In this document: positions 1-8,424 of the stretch, piece by piece
How positions within the stretch are numbered: position 1 is the first letter of the stretch
How the letters are laid out: every line of letters begins with the position of its first letter
Assembly: GCF_008704655.1 (NCBI RefSeq)
Contig: NZ_CP023688.1
Location: 7,508,501 to 7,572,500 of the forward strand
Direction: 5' to 3'
Length of the DNA: 64,000 nucleotides
Origin: Streptomyces rimosus
GTDB taxonomy: Bacteria; Actinomycetota; Actinomycetes; Streptomycetales; Streptomycetaceae
Made by a program: the position numbers and the translations under genes
Notes under the pieces: model-generated
Database searches by the model: none
The model's input: the letters and a program-made list of their open reading frames with translations, nothing else
What the model was told of the DNA's origin: nothing

Positions 1-1194
1 GCGCGGCGGGTGCGGGCCGGAGTGGCGCGCGGCCTGGTGGAGCTGCGCTTCCGGCACCGCGTGACCGGCCTGGCGCGCAGCGCGGGCGCCGTGGACACCG
101 TCACCGGCGACGTCCTGGAGCCGTCGGACGCCGAGCGCGGCACGCCCAGCGGCCGGGAGGTCGCCGGCGCCTTCGAGCTGCGCGCCCAGGCGGTGATCGT
201 CACCTCCGGCGGTATCGGCGGCAACCACGACCTGGTGCGCGCCAACTGGCCCGAGCGGCTGGGCCGGCCGCCGGAGCGGATGCTGTCCGGGGTGCCCGCC
301 CATGTGGACGGCCGGATGCTGGGCATCACGGAGGCGGCCGGCGGCCGGATCATCAACCGGGACCGTATGTGGCACTACACCGAGGGCATCGACAACTGGG
401 ACCCGATCTGGCCCCGGCACGGCATCCGCATCCTGTCCGGGCCGTCCCCGCTGTGGCTGGACGCGCACGGCAAGCGGCTGCCGGTGCCGCTCTTCCCCGG
501 CTTCGACACCCTGGGCACCCTCGAACACATCATGCGCACCGGCCACGACCACACCTGGTTCGTGCTCACCCGGAAGATCATCGAGAAGGAGTTCACCCTC
601 TCCGGGTCCGAGCAGAACCCGGACCTGACCGGGCGCAGCGTCCGGGACGTGCTCGGGCGGGCGCTGCCCGGCGCCCCCGGCCCGGTCCAGGCGTTCATGG
701 ACCGGGGCGCGGACTTCATCGTCGAGCGCTCGCTCGGCGATCTCGTACGCCGGATGAACCAGCTGACCAAGGAGCCGCTGCTCGACGAGGCCGCGCTGCG
801 CCGCGAGATCGTCGCCAGGGACCGCGAGATCGCCAACTCCTTCACCAAGGACCTCCAGGTCACCGCCATGCGAGGCGCCCGCAAGTACCTGGGCGACCGG
901 CTGATCCGCACCGCGCCCCCGCACCGGCTGCTGGACCCCAAGGCCGGTCCGCTGATCGCCGTACGGCTGAGCATCCTGACCCGCAAGACGCTCGGCGGCC
1001 TGGAGACGGACCTGTCCTCGCGGGTGCTGACCGAGAGCGGCGAGGCCCTGCCCGGCGTGTACGCGGCCGGGGAGGCGGCGGGCTTCGGCGGCGGGGGCGT
1101 GCACGGCTACCGGTCGCTGGAGGGCACCTTCCTGGGCGGCTGCATCTTCTCGGGCCGTACGGCGGGGCGGGCGGCGGCCAAGGCGGTGGGGTGA
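1..1194 (+). CDS. FAD-binding dehydrogenase, C-terminal part (5' truncated by window edge)
   Basis: The reading frame is open from the first base, so the N-terminus with the FAD dinucleotide-binding motif lies outside the window. What remains (about 397 residues) has the fumarate reductase/3-ketosteroid dehydrogenase-type flavoprotein layout. There is a glycine-rich segment near TSGGIGGNHDLVRANW, a middle substrate domain, and a C-terminal FAD-contacting region ending in YAAGEAAGFGGGGVHGYRSLEG and GGCIFSGRTAG. Such proteins oxidise C-C bonds next to a carbonyl; the substrate cannot be read from this fragment. It stops at a TGA 274 bases before the next gene. I am confident of the family but not of the reaction. 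Confidence 0.85.
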   Translation, partial: ARRVRAGVARGLVELRFRHRVTGLARSAGAVDTVTGDVLEPSDAERGTPSGREVAGAFELRAQAVIVTSGGIGGNHDLVRANWPERLGRPPERMLSGVPAHVDGRMLGITEAAGGRIINRDRMWHYTEGIDNWDPIWPRHGIRILSGPSPLWLDAHGKRLPVPLFPGFDTLGTLEHIMRTGHDHTWFVLTRKIIEKEFTLSGSEQNPDLTGRSVRDVLGRALPGAPGPVQAFMDRGADFIVERSLGDLVRRMNQLTKEPLLDEAALRREIVARDREIANSFTKDLQVTAMRGARKYLGDRLIRTAPPHRLLDPKAGPLIAVRLSILTRKTLGGLETDLSSRVLTESGEALPGVYAAGEAAGFGGGGVHGYRSLEGTFLGGCIFSGRTAGRAAAKAVG

Positions 1195-1378
1195 GCGCGG
1201 CGGGCTGAGCGCGGGGGCCGAGCCGGGGCGGGGATTACCGGTGGGTCACGTTCCGGTGTGCCGCTGCCCGTACCGCGCCTATTGACAAGTGTGTTGACGG
1301 GCAAGGCAGTTGGCTTTCCGGCCATTCTTCGAACGGCCTTGACGCGAAGCTGTGCCTGCCGCTTTGCTGTGCGTGACC

Positions 1379-1404
1379 AATCGGTGCCGATCAGTCCACC
1401 GATT
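1379..1404. repeat. Inverted repeat AATCGGTG-N10-CACCGATT, possible operator
   Basis: Two perfect 8-base arms (1379-1386 and 1397-1404) are separated by 10 bases, in the 274-base space before the gene at 1469. Arm length and spacing suit a dimeric repressor site, but a short RNA hairpin is also possible. The rest of 1195-1468 holds two TTGAC-type boxes (about 1280 and 1293) without a convincing -10, and no gene. Confidence 0.4.
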
Positions 1405-1468
1405 CTGCACACTCGCGTCCGGAAGCGGCGCGTCCGGAGGTGAAGCGCGTCGTGGAGTGTTCCTGCCA

Positions 1469-2422
1469 GTGACCCCTCCGCCACCCCCGCCCCTGGGCCG
1501 CTCCCGCCGCAAGGACGCGCTGCTCCTCGACCCGGCCCTGGACGACACCGAACTCTCCGCCTCCGTCGACGCCTTGGCGCACGGCCGCTGGGTCCGGGTG
1601 CGGACGCTGCTCGCCGACACCGGCACGGACTGGGACCTGCGCGGCCACCGGCTGGTGGTGCTCGCCGAGGGCCCGGCCAGCGCCGCCTGGGCCGGCGACT
1701 GGCGGCTCGCCGAACCCGACAGCGCCGACGCCGCGACCCTGCTGGCCTGCGCCCTCGTCTTCCAGGCCGTGCGCGGCAAGAGCAGCGGGGACGCGGCGCG
1801 CGAAGCCTGCCGCCTCGCCGCCGCCATGGCGCCCCACGACCCCACGCCCTGGCTGGGCATGCTCATCCTCGCCCGCCGCACCGGCACCCCCGACGAACGC
1901 GAGCACGCCTTCGACCAGGTACGTGCCCGGCACCCGGACCACCACCACGCCCACCACCTGATGGCCGCCTGCCTGGCCGAGCAGCAGCAGGGCGGCGCCG
2001 ACGACCCGCTGCACCAGGTCTACGACTTCGCGTACTGGGCCGCCGAACAGGCCCCGGCCGATTCACCGCTGGCGATCCTGCCCGTCGTGGCGCACGCGGA
2101 GCGCTACCGCGCGCTGGCCGCCGCCGGACTCGAACCGGCGGACCCGGCGGCCTCCGGGCACTGGTCCACCCGCCGCGCGCGCCAGGTCATGAAGGCGGCC
2201 TTCGACTGGTGGCTGGAGTGGGAGGGCGAGGACCACCCGCGCCGCAAGGTGGACCTCAACTTCCTCGCCCACGCCAAGTACTACGAGGGAAGAATGGCCG
2301 AGGCCGCCGCGCTGTTCCACCGCATCGGCCCGCACGTCACCGCCGCGCCGTGGTCCTACCCGGACCGGGACGCCCGCAGGGCCTTCAAGGCCGCCCGCGA
2401 CACGGCCTTCAGCACCGCTTGA
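1469..2422 (+). CDS. Conserved hypothetical protein, helical, TPR-like
   Basis: The protein has 317 residues from GTG 1469; the open frame extends further upstream, but the residues before this GTG look non-coding. I do not recognise a named family. It begins with a proline run, then is rich in Ala, Arg, His and Trp and looks mostly helical. Alternating segments such as TLLACALVFQAVRGKSSGDAAREACRLAAAMAPHD resemble tetratricopeptide-type helix pairs (shown here only as an example of the pattern: residues about 87-117). There is no signal peptide or membrane segment, so it is probably cytosolic. A 26-base inverted repeat lies upstream. It is transcribed in the same direction as the permease at 2566 but 143 bases away, so linkage is uncertain. 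Confidence 0.7.
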   Translation: MTPPPPPPLGRSRRKDALLLDPALDDTELSASVDALAHGRWVRVRTLLADTGTDWDLRGHRLVVLAEGPASAAWAGDWRLAEPDSADAATLLACALVFQAVRGKSSGDAAREACRLAAAMAPHDPTPWLGMLILARRTGTPDEREHAFDQVRARHPDHHHAHHLMAACLAEQQQGGADDPLHQVYDFAYWAAEQAPADSPLAILPVVAHAERYRALAAAGLEPADPAASGHWSTRRARQVMKAAFDWWLEWEGEDHPRRKVDLNFLAHAKYYEGRMAEAAALFHRIGPHVTAAPWSYPDRDARRAFKAARDTAFSTA

Positions 2423-2565
2423 CCCCGGCGCCCGGCTGCCGCCCCGGCCGCCCACGGCGCCCGTACGACGTACACAGCACCACGCGCCACGCACGCAGCA
2501 CCCGCACCGCACCCCCGCACGAAGCGCACCCCGCCCGCGCTCCACGGAAAGGACACCACCGCGCC

Positions 2566-4152
2566 ATGCTGACGAGCAGTACGGGAAACACGGGCAATCC
2601 GAGGCGGGCCGGCACACCGGGCGGCCCCGGGGAGATCAGCACCTTCAAGGGTCAGGAGCGGGCCCTGCGCGCCGGCCGCATCGGCACGCCGGGCCTGCTG
2701 CTGTCCGTGCTGGCCGCCAGCGCGCCCCTGATGGTGGTCGGCGGCGTCATGGTCACCACGTACCAGGTCATGGGCATCGTCGGACAGCCGCTGCTGTTCG
2801 TCATCCTGGGCGTGGTGATGGCGCTGTTCAGCGTCGGCTACGCGGAGATGAGCCGGCACGTCCACAACGCCGGCGCCTTCTACGCGTACATCGCGCGCGG
2901 CCTCGGGGGCACGGCGGGCGCCGGCGCCTCCTTCGTCGCTCTCGCCGCCTACAGTGCCCTCCAGTTCGGCATCTACGGCATCTTCGGCTTCGAGGTGTCC
3001 GGGCTGCTCGACAGGCATCTGGGCGTCACCGTCGCCTGGTGGGTGCCCGCCCTGCTCGGCGTGCTGGTCGTCGGCGTGCTCGGCGCGCTGAAGATCGACC
3101 TGAACGCCAAGGTGCTGGGCGTGCTGCTCGCCATCGAGGTCATCCTGATCGTCGTCGCCGACATCGCCTTCGCCTCGCGGCCCGGACCGCAGGGCCTGTC
3201 GCTGCACGCCTTCGACCCGGCCACGCTCGGCGGCGCGGGCCTGGGCACCGCGCTGTGCTTCGCCGTCGCCGCGTTCGTCGGCTTCGAACAGGCCCCCGTC
3301 TACGCCGAGGAGACCAGCCGGCCGCAGACGGTCGTGGCCCGGGTGATGTTCCTGGCCGTCGGCTTCGTGGCGGTCTTCTTCGCGCTCAGCTCCTGGCTGA
3401 TCGGCGTCGCCACCGGCCCGGACCACGTCGTGGCCACCGCCGGCAAGGAGGGCCCCAACCTGATCTTCGCCCTCACCGGGGCGCGGCTCGGCGCCACCTT
3501 CGCCGACATCCTGCACGTGTTCTTCGTGACCGGCATCTTCGCCTCGATGCTCAGCTTCCACAACGTGGTGGCCCGCTACGCCTTCGCCATGGGCCGCGAG
3601 GGCCTGCTGCCCGCCGCCCTCGGCCGGACCGCCAGGTCCAGCGGCGCGCCCGCGCTCGGCTCGCTGCTCCAGTCGGTCATCTCCTTCGTCGTGGTGGCCG
3701 TCTTCGCGCTCACCGACCGGATGCCCGCCGGCGACCCCACCACGCCGGTGCTGCGGCTGTTCACCTGGGGCGGCAACGTGGGCGCGCTCGGCGTGATCCT
3801 GCTGATGGCGACCGCGTCCGTGGCCGTCATCGCCTTCTTCGTACGGCGGGGCGCGGGCCGGGCGCAGGCGGGCCGGCTGCTGGCCGCCGGGCTGGCCGCG
3901 CTCGGCCTGCTGACCGTGCTGGTCTACGCGGTCAAGGACTTCGGCGTGCTGGTCAGCGCCGAGGGCTCGGCGCTGAGCTGGGTGCTGCCCGGCGTCATCG
4001 GCCTGGCGGCCGTGGCCGGGCTGCTCCACGGGCGGGTGCTGCGCGCCCGGCGTCCGCAGACGCACGCCCGTATCGGCCTGGGCAACGAGGCGTTCCAGTT
4101 GGAGAAGGCGGCGAGCGTGCCGTCCTCGTCGTCCCTGCGTGAGGAGAGCTGA
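2566..4152 (+). CDS. APC superfamily amino acid/amine permease
   Basis: The protein has 528 residues from ATG 2566, preceded by GGAAAGGA at 2546-2553; the longer open frame upstream has no good start. It has roughly twelve hydrophobic segments. The first, with the typical APC substrate-contact region SVLAASAPLMVVGGV, follows a short cytosolic tail ending RIGTPGLLLS. The other segments include the conserved FVGFEQAPVYAEET, where an acidic loop follows TM6. The C-terminal tail is Ser/Glu-rich. The stop codon is three bases from the copper amine oxidase start, so the two are almost certainly co-transcribed. I infer that the permease imports the amine that the oxidase degrades. Confidence 0.9.
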   Translation: MLTSSTGNTGNPRRAGTPGGPGEISTFKGQERALRAGRIGTPGLLLSVLAASAPLMVVGGVMVTTYQVMGIVGQPLLFVILGVVMALFSVGYAEMSRHVHNAGAFYAYIARGLGGTAGAGASFVALAAYSALQFGIYGIFGFEVSGLLDRHLGVTVAWWVPALLGVLVVGVLGALKIDLNAKVLGVLLAIEVILIVVADIAFASRPGPQGLSLHAFDPATLGGAGLGTALCFAVAAFVGFEQAPVYAEETSRPQTVVARVMFLAVGFVAVFFALSSWLIGVATGPDHVVATAGKEGPNLIFALTGARLGATFADILHVFFVTGIFASMLSFHNVVARYAFAMGREGLLPAALGRTARSSGAPALGSLLQSVISFVVVAVFALTDRMPAGDPTTPVLRLFTWGGNVGALGVILLMATASVAVIAFFVRRGAGRAQAGRLLAAGLAALGLLTVLVYAVKDFGVLVSAEGSALSWVLPGVIGLAAVAGLLHGRVLRARRPQTHARIGLGNEAFQLEKAASVPSSSSLREES

Positions 4153-4155
4153 CCG

Positions 4156-6141
4156 ATGGCACACAGCGCTACGGACCCGCGGGACGCGGACAAGGCGACC
4201 ACCGCCCCGGGAACACCCGCCCCGCACCCTCTGGACCCGCTCACCGCCGAGGAGATCACCGTCGCCCGCGCGGTCCTGAGCGACGAGGGCCTGGTGGGCG
4301 ACACCACCCGCTTCCCCCTCGTCCTGCTGGACGAGCCGGACCGGCACACCGTGGCCGCGCACCGCCCCGGCGACCCGGTCGTCCGCCGGGTGCGCGTCAC
4401 CCTGCTGGACACCGCGACGGGCGCCGGTACCGAGGCGGTCGTCGACGTAACGGCCCGTACGCTGCTCGCCCGCCGCGACCTCGACCCGGCGGCGGACGGC
4501 CAGCCGCCCGTCCTCTTCGAGGAGTACGAGCGCTGCGACGAGATCGTCAAGGCCGACCCCGGCTGGCGCAAGGCCATGGCCGAGCGCGGCATCACCGACA
4601 CCGCGCTCGCGGTCTGCGCCCCGCTGGCCGCCGGAAACTTCGGCCGCGCCGAGGAGACCGGGCGCCGTATGCTGCGCTCGCTGACGTTCCTGCGCTGCGA
4701 GGCCAGCGACAACCCGTTCGCGCATCCCGTGGGCGGCCTGGTCGCCGACGTGGACCTGACCGAGCGGCGGGTCGTACGGCTCGTGGACACCGGCGCGGTG
4801 CCGGTCCCCGCCGAATGCGGGCGCTACGAGGCCGAGTTCAACGGCCCGGCGCGCACCGACCTCAAGCCGCTGGAGATCCGCCAGCCCGACGGCCCCTCCT
4901 TCGCCCTCGACGGACACCGCCTCACCTGGCAGAACTGGTCGCTGCGGCTGGACTTCAACGCCCGCGAGGGCCTGGTCCTGCACGAGCTGTCCGTCCGCGA
5001 CGGCGACCGCGTACGGCCCGTGCTGCACCGCGCCTCGCTCGCCGAGATGGCCGTCCCGTACGCCGACCCCGGCGCCGACCGCAACTGGATCTGCTACCTG
5101 GACGTCGGCGAGTACACCCTCGGCCGCAACGCCAACGCGCTCCGGCTGGGCTGCGACTGCCTCGGCGAGATCCTGTACGTCGACGCCGTCGTGCCCGACG
5201 ACCACGGCGTGCCGCAGACGCTGCCCAACGCCATCTGCATCCACGAGGAGGACCACGGCCTCCTGTGGAAGCACACCAACATGTTCGACGACTTCGCCGC
5301 CGAGAGCCGCCGCTCCCGCCGCCTGGTCGTCTCGTACATCGCCACCCTCGGCAACTACGACTACGGCTTCTACTGGTACCTCTACCAGGACGGCGGCATC
5401 GAGTTCGAGGTCAAGGCGACCGGGCTGGTGCAGACCTCGGCGTCCGCGCCGGGCACCGTCTCCCCGTACGCCACCGAGGTCGCCCCCGGCCTTCAGGCGC
5501 CGTACCACCAGCACCTTTTCTGCGCCCGGCTGGATCCCGCGGTGGACGGCCACGCCAATACGGTGGAGGAGGTCGATGTCGTTCCGCTCCCCATGGGCCC
5601 GGACAACCCCAACGGCAACGCCTTCACCATCCGCGCCACGCCCGTCACCGACTCCGGCGAGGCGGGACGGCCGGCCGACCCGGCCGCCGGGCGCCGCTGG
5701 CGGATCACCAACCCGTCCGTACGCAACCGCACCGGACAGCCCGTCGCGTACACCCTGACCCCGCAGCCGTCCGGCCCCACCCTGCTCGCCCGGCCGGGCT
5801 CCCCGGTCGCCGCCCGCGTCGCCTACGCCACCAAGCACCTGTGGATCACCCGCAGCGCCGCCGACCGGCGCTTCCCGGACGGCGACTACCCCAACCAGCA
5901 CCCCGGTGGCGCGGGCGTCACCGCCTGGGCGCGCCCCGGCGAGTCCCTGGAGAACACCGCCCTCACGCTCTGGCACTGCTTCGGCCCGACCCATCTGCCG
6001 CGCCTGGAGGACTGGCCGGTCATGCCGGTCGACCGCTGCGGCTTCACGCTCCGGCCGACCGGCTTCTTCGACCGGAACCCGACGCTGGACCTGCCGCGCG
6101 AGAGCGGCGGGGGAGGGCACTGTCACGCCTCGGGCGCGTGA
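4156..6141 (+). CDS. Copper-containing primary-amine oxidase (TPQ type)
   Basis: The 661-residue protein matches the usual length of bacterial copper amine oxidases. All catalytic landmarks are visible. Asp316 in YLDVGEYTLG is the expected catalytic base. Tyr401 in GNYDYGFYW is the tyrosine that is self-processed to topaquinone. His451 and His453 (YHQHLF) and His613 (THLPRLEDWPVMP) are the three copper ligands. The enzyme converts a primary amine plus oxygen and water to aldehyde, ammonia and hydrogen peroxide. There is no signal peptide, so it should act in the cytosol on amine imported by the upstream permease. Tyramine, phenethylamine or histamine are typical substrates; which one applies here is unknown. 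Confidence 0.96.
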   Translation: MAHSATDPRDADKATTAPGTPAPHPLDPLTAEEITVARAVLSDEGLVGDTTRFPLVLLDEPDRHTVAAHRPGDPVVRRVRVTLLDTATGAGTEAVVDVTARTLLARRDLDPAADGQPPVLFEEYERCDEIVKADPGWRKAMAERGITDTALAVCAPLAAGNFGRAEETGRRMLRSLTFLRCEASDNPFAHPVGGLVADVDLTERRVVRLVDTGAVPVPAECGRYEAEFNGPARTDLKPLEIRQPDGPSFALDGHRLTWQNWSLRLDFNAREGLVLHELSVRDGDRVRPVLHRASLAEMAVPYADPGADRNWICYLDVGEYTLGRNANALRLGCDCLGEILYVDAVVPDDHGVPQTLPNAICIHEEDHGLLWKHTNMFDDFAAESRRSRRLVVSYIATLGNYDYGFYWYLYQDGGIEFEVKATGLVQTSASAPGTVSPYATEVAPGLQAPYHQHLFCARLDPAVDGHANTVEEVDVVPLPMGPDNPNGNAFTIRATPVTDSGEAGRPADPAAGRRWRITNPSVRNRTGQPVAYTLTPQPSGPTLLARPGSPVAARVAYATKHLWITRSAADRRFPDGDYPNQHPGGAGVTAWARPGESLENTALTLWHCFGPTHLPRLEDWPVMPVDRCGFTLRPTGFFDRNPTLDLPRESGGGGHCHASGA

Positions 6142-6220
6142 AGGTCCTGAAAGATGACGAAAGCCTGACGTCCCGCCCGGAAGGCTGGCCGGGCCCCCGG
6201 CGCGGTGCTCGAATCGAGGC

Positions 6221-7009
6221 GTGACCCCGTACGACAACGCGCCACGACCCGACGAAGCGCCCGCCACCGGTAAAGGCACGGCAGGAACCGGCCCGGCGGC
6301 CGACGGACACGGCACCCCCGTCGGCCGCCGCCTGGTGCTCGGCATGCTCATCACCGGCGTCGCGGGCATCGCCACGGCCCCGTACCTGCAACAGGCCTAC
6401 GACAACACGCTCGGCGCCGCCGCCCGGAACGACCCCACCGGCCTGACCGGGCTGCTCCCGGCGGGCGGCGGCTTCCGCTACTACTCGGTGACCGCATCCG
6501 TACCGTCCAAGGACGTCCGCACCTACCGCCTCACGGTGGACGGCCTGGTCGAACGCCCCACCACGTACCGCCTGTCCGACCTGCGCGCGCTGCCGCAGAC
6601 GCGCCTGGTGCGCGACGTGCAGTGCGTGACCGGCTGGCGGGTCCCGGCCACGCCCTTCACCGGCGTACGCCTGCGCCGCCTCCTGGACGCGGCAGGGGTA
6701 CGGTCCGGGGCGAAAGCCGTCCGCTTCACCTGCTTCGACGGCGCGTACAGCGAGAGCCTCACGCTCGAACAGGCCCGCCGCGACGATGTGCTGATCGCCC
6801 TCACCATGCAGGACAAGCCGCTGCCGCACGCGCACGGCGGGCCGGTGCGGCTGTATGCCGCGCCGATGTACTTCTACAAGTCGGCGAAGTGGCTCTCCGG
6901 CATCACCGTCACCGAGCGGGTCGAACCGGGCTACTGGGAGGAGCGCGGCTACGACGTGGACGCGTGGGTCGGCCGCTCGAACGGACGCGATGATGCGCCG
7001 ACCGTCTGA
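6221..7009 (+). CDS. Molybdopterin-dependent oxidoreductase, SUOX/MsrP-like, Tat-targeted
   Basis: The protein has 262 residues from GTG 6221. An N-terminal twin-arginine pair (Arg36-Arg37) followed by a hydrophobic stretch suggests Tat export or anchoring. The sulfite-oxidase fold molybdenum-cofactor domain follows, with the cofactor-ligating Cys135 in DVQCVTGW. The conserved C-terminal part runs PLPHAHGGPVRLYAAPMYF then KSAKWLSGI. The protein is short and lacks the dimerisation domain of full sulfite oxidases, which fits the MsrP/YedY group that reduces oxidised methionine or similar S/N-oxides. The gene downstream encodes a small cytochrome b that could be its membrane electron donor. The physiological substrate is not evident. 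Confidence 0.9.
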   Translation: MTPYDNAPRPDEAPATGKGTAGTGPAADGHGTPVGRRLVLGMLITGVAGIATAPYLQQAYDNTLGAAARNDPTGLTGLLPAGGGFRYYSVTASVPSKDVRTYRLTVDGLVERPTTYRLSDLRALPQTRLVRDVQCVTGWRVPATPFTGVRLRRLLDAAGVRSGAKAVRFTCFDGAYSESLTLEQARRDDVLIALTMQDKPLPHAHGGPVRLYAAPMYFYKSAKWLSGITVTERVEPGYWEERGYDVDAWVGRSNGRDDAPTV

Positions 7010-7031
7010 GCGCGCGGGGGGCTGGAGGCAG

Positions 7032-7673
7032 ATGCAGGCGCAGACGCCGGTAGAGGCGGCAAGCGCGCGCGTACGCCGCTTCACGCCCGCCCAGCGCTGG
7101 GTGCACCGCGCCACCGCCACCCTCATGGCCGTCTGCGTGCTGACCGCGGGCTGCCTCTACCTCCCCTTCCTCGCCGAACTCGTCGGCCGCCGGGCCCTGA
7201 TGGCCACCGTCCACGAGTGGTCGGGCCTGCTGCTGCCCGCACCCCTGCTGCTCGGCCTGGCCTCGCGCGCGCTGCGCGCCGACGTGACCCGCCTGAACCG
7301 GTACGGGCCGCACGACCGCCGCTGGCTGCGTTCCGCGCTGCGCCGCGGGTCCGACCGGCCGGCGGGCAAGTTCAACGCGGGCCAGAAGCTCTACGCCGCC
7401 TGGCTGGCGGGCGCGGTCCTGGTCATGGCCGGGACGGGCCTGCTGATGTGGTTCACCCACCTCGCCCCGCTCCTCTGGCGCACCGGCGCGACCTTCGTCC
7501 ACGACTGGCTGGCACTGGCGCTCATCGTCGTCATCGCGGGCCATGTATGGCGGGCGTACGGCGATCCGGAAGCACGCCGGGGCATGCGGACCGGGACCGT
7601 CGACGCGGCATGGGCACGGCGGGAGCATCCGCTGTGGGAGCCGGAGGAGGAGCCGGAACGTCGCGTGGGGTAG
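7032..7673 (+). CDS. Cytochrome b/b6 domain membrane protein, partner of the molybdoenzyme
   Basis: The protein has 213 residues if the ATG at 7032 (GGAGG three bases upstream) is used; an ATG at 6990 overlapping the previous gene is an alternative. There are four hydrophobic segments. Candidate heme-ligand histidines sit at the segment ends in RWVHRATA, TVHEWSG, FVHDWLAL and GHVWRAY, the pattern of formate dehydrogenase gamma/cytochrome b561-like subunits. It immediately follows the molybdopterin oxidoreductase and most likely passes quinone electrons to it. It converges on the minus-strand DHFR-like gene. Confidence 0.87.
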   Translation: MQAQTPVEAASARVRRFTPAQRWVHRATATLMAVCVLTAGCLYLPFLAELVGRRALMATVHEWSGLLLPAPLLLGLASRALRADVTRLNRYGPHDRRWLRSALRRGSDRPAGKFNAGQKLYAAWLAGAVLVMAGTGLLMWFTHLAPLLWRTGATFVHDWLALALIVVIAGHVWRAYGDPEARRGMRTGTVDAAWARREHPLWEPEEEPERRVG

Positions 7674-7692
7674 GGCGCGTACGGGAGCTTCG

Positions 7693-8265
7693 TCAGCGGA
7701 CGACGTCGAAGACGTTCTTCTGCAGGCCGTTGGCGTAGACCTCGTGCTCGACGAGCTTCAGCTTCTGGGTGTCCTTGTCCGTGGCGCTGAAGAGCCGCTT
7801 GCCCGCCCCGAGCAGGAGCGGGAAGACGAGCAGGTGGTAACGGTCGATCAGGCCGGCGTCCGACAGAGCCTGATTCAGGGAGAGACTGCCGTGGACGATG
7901 ACCGGCCCGCCCTCGGTCTCCTTGAGCGCGGCGACATCGTCGAGCGAGCGCAGGATCGTCGTCTCGCCCCAGTTCGACACCAGGTTGTCCTCGGTGAGGG
8001 TGGTCGAGACGACGTACTTCGGCATCACCTTGTAACCGGCGAAGTCCTCCATGCCCGGCCACACCGGGCTGAACGCCTCGTAGCTGACCCGGCCCATGAG
8101 CATCGCGGTGGCTTCCTCCTGCTCCCGGCCCTTGATGTCGAACGCCTCGGGGAGGAACTCGACGTCCTTGAAGGTCCACCCGGAGTTCCGGTAACCGGGC
8201 TCGCCGCCCGGCGCCTCCGCGACGCCGTCGAGCGAGAGGAAAGCGGTGCTGATCAGAGTACGCAT
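7693..8265 (-). CDS. Dihydrofolate reductase-like (RibD C-terminal domain) protein
   Basis: The 190-residue protein begins MRTLISTAFLSLDGV, the typical start of RibD_C/DHFR-fold proteins. It also has the conserved LMGRVSYEAFSPVWP (NADPH-binding GRxTYE-like), a V-STTL strand, and the C-terminal DRYHLLVFPLLLGAGKRLF segment. These proteins share the fold of bifunctional riboflavin reductases and dihydrofolate reductase, but most paralogues of this size have no demonstrated substrate. The gene stands alone: 159 bases separate it from the upstream kinase gene on the same strand, and I see no stable hairpin between them. Confidence 0.88.
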   Translation of the reverse strand: MRTLISTAFLSLDGVAEAPGGEPGYRNSGWTFKDVEFLPEAFDIKGREQEEATAMLMGRVSYEAFSPVWPGMEDFAGYKVMPKYVVSTTLTEDNLVSNWGETTILRSLDDVAALKETEGGPVIVHGSLSLNQALSDAGLIDRYHLLVFPLLLGAGKRLFSATDKDTQKLKLVEHEVYANGLQKNVFDVVR

Positions 8266-8424
8266 CAGGGGCTCCTGCTGGTCTCGTGGCCGGGCCTCGG
8301 CACGCTCGGCCGGTGCACGCTGCGTCGGCCTCGTGGCTGTAGTAGACCAGCCACCACTGACAACGCGGATCCCGGAGCGACTCGGCGGCCGTCGTCCGTC
8401 CGGGCGGCGTCCGGACGAAACCGC

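Noticed and set aside
2356..6375. A 1339-codon open frame on the minus strand opposite the permease and amine oxidase genes
   Set aside because: It is the antisense shadow of two clear genes in high-GC DNA; its composition (Arg, Gly, Glu, Gln, Val repeats) resembles no family, and both plus-strand proteins have intact motifs.
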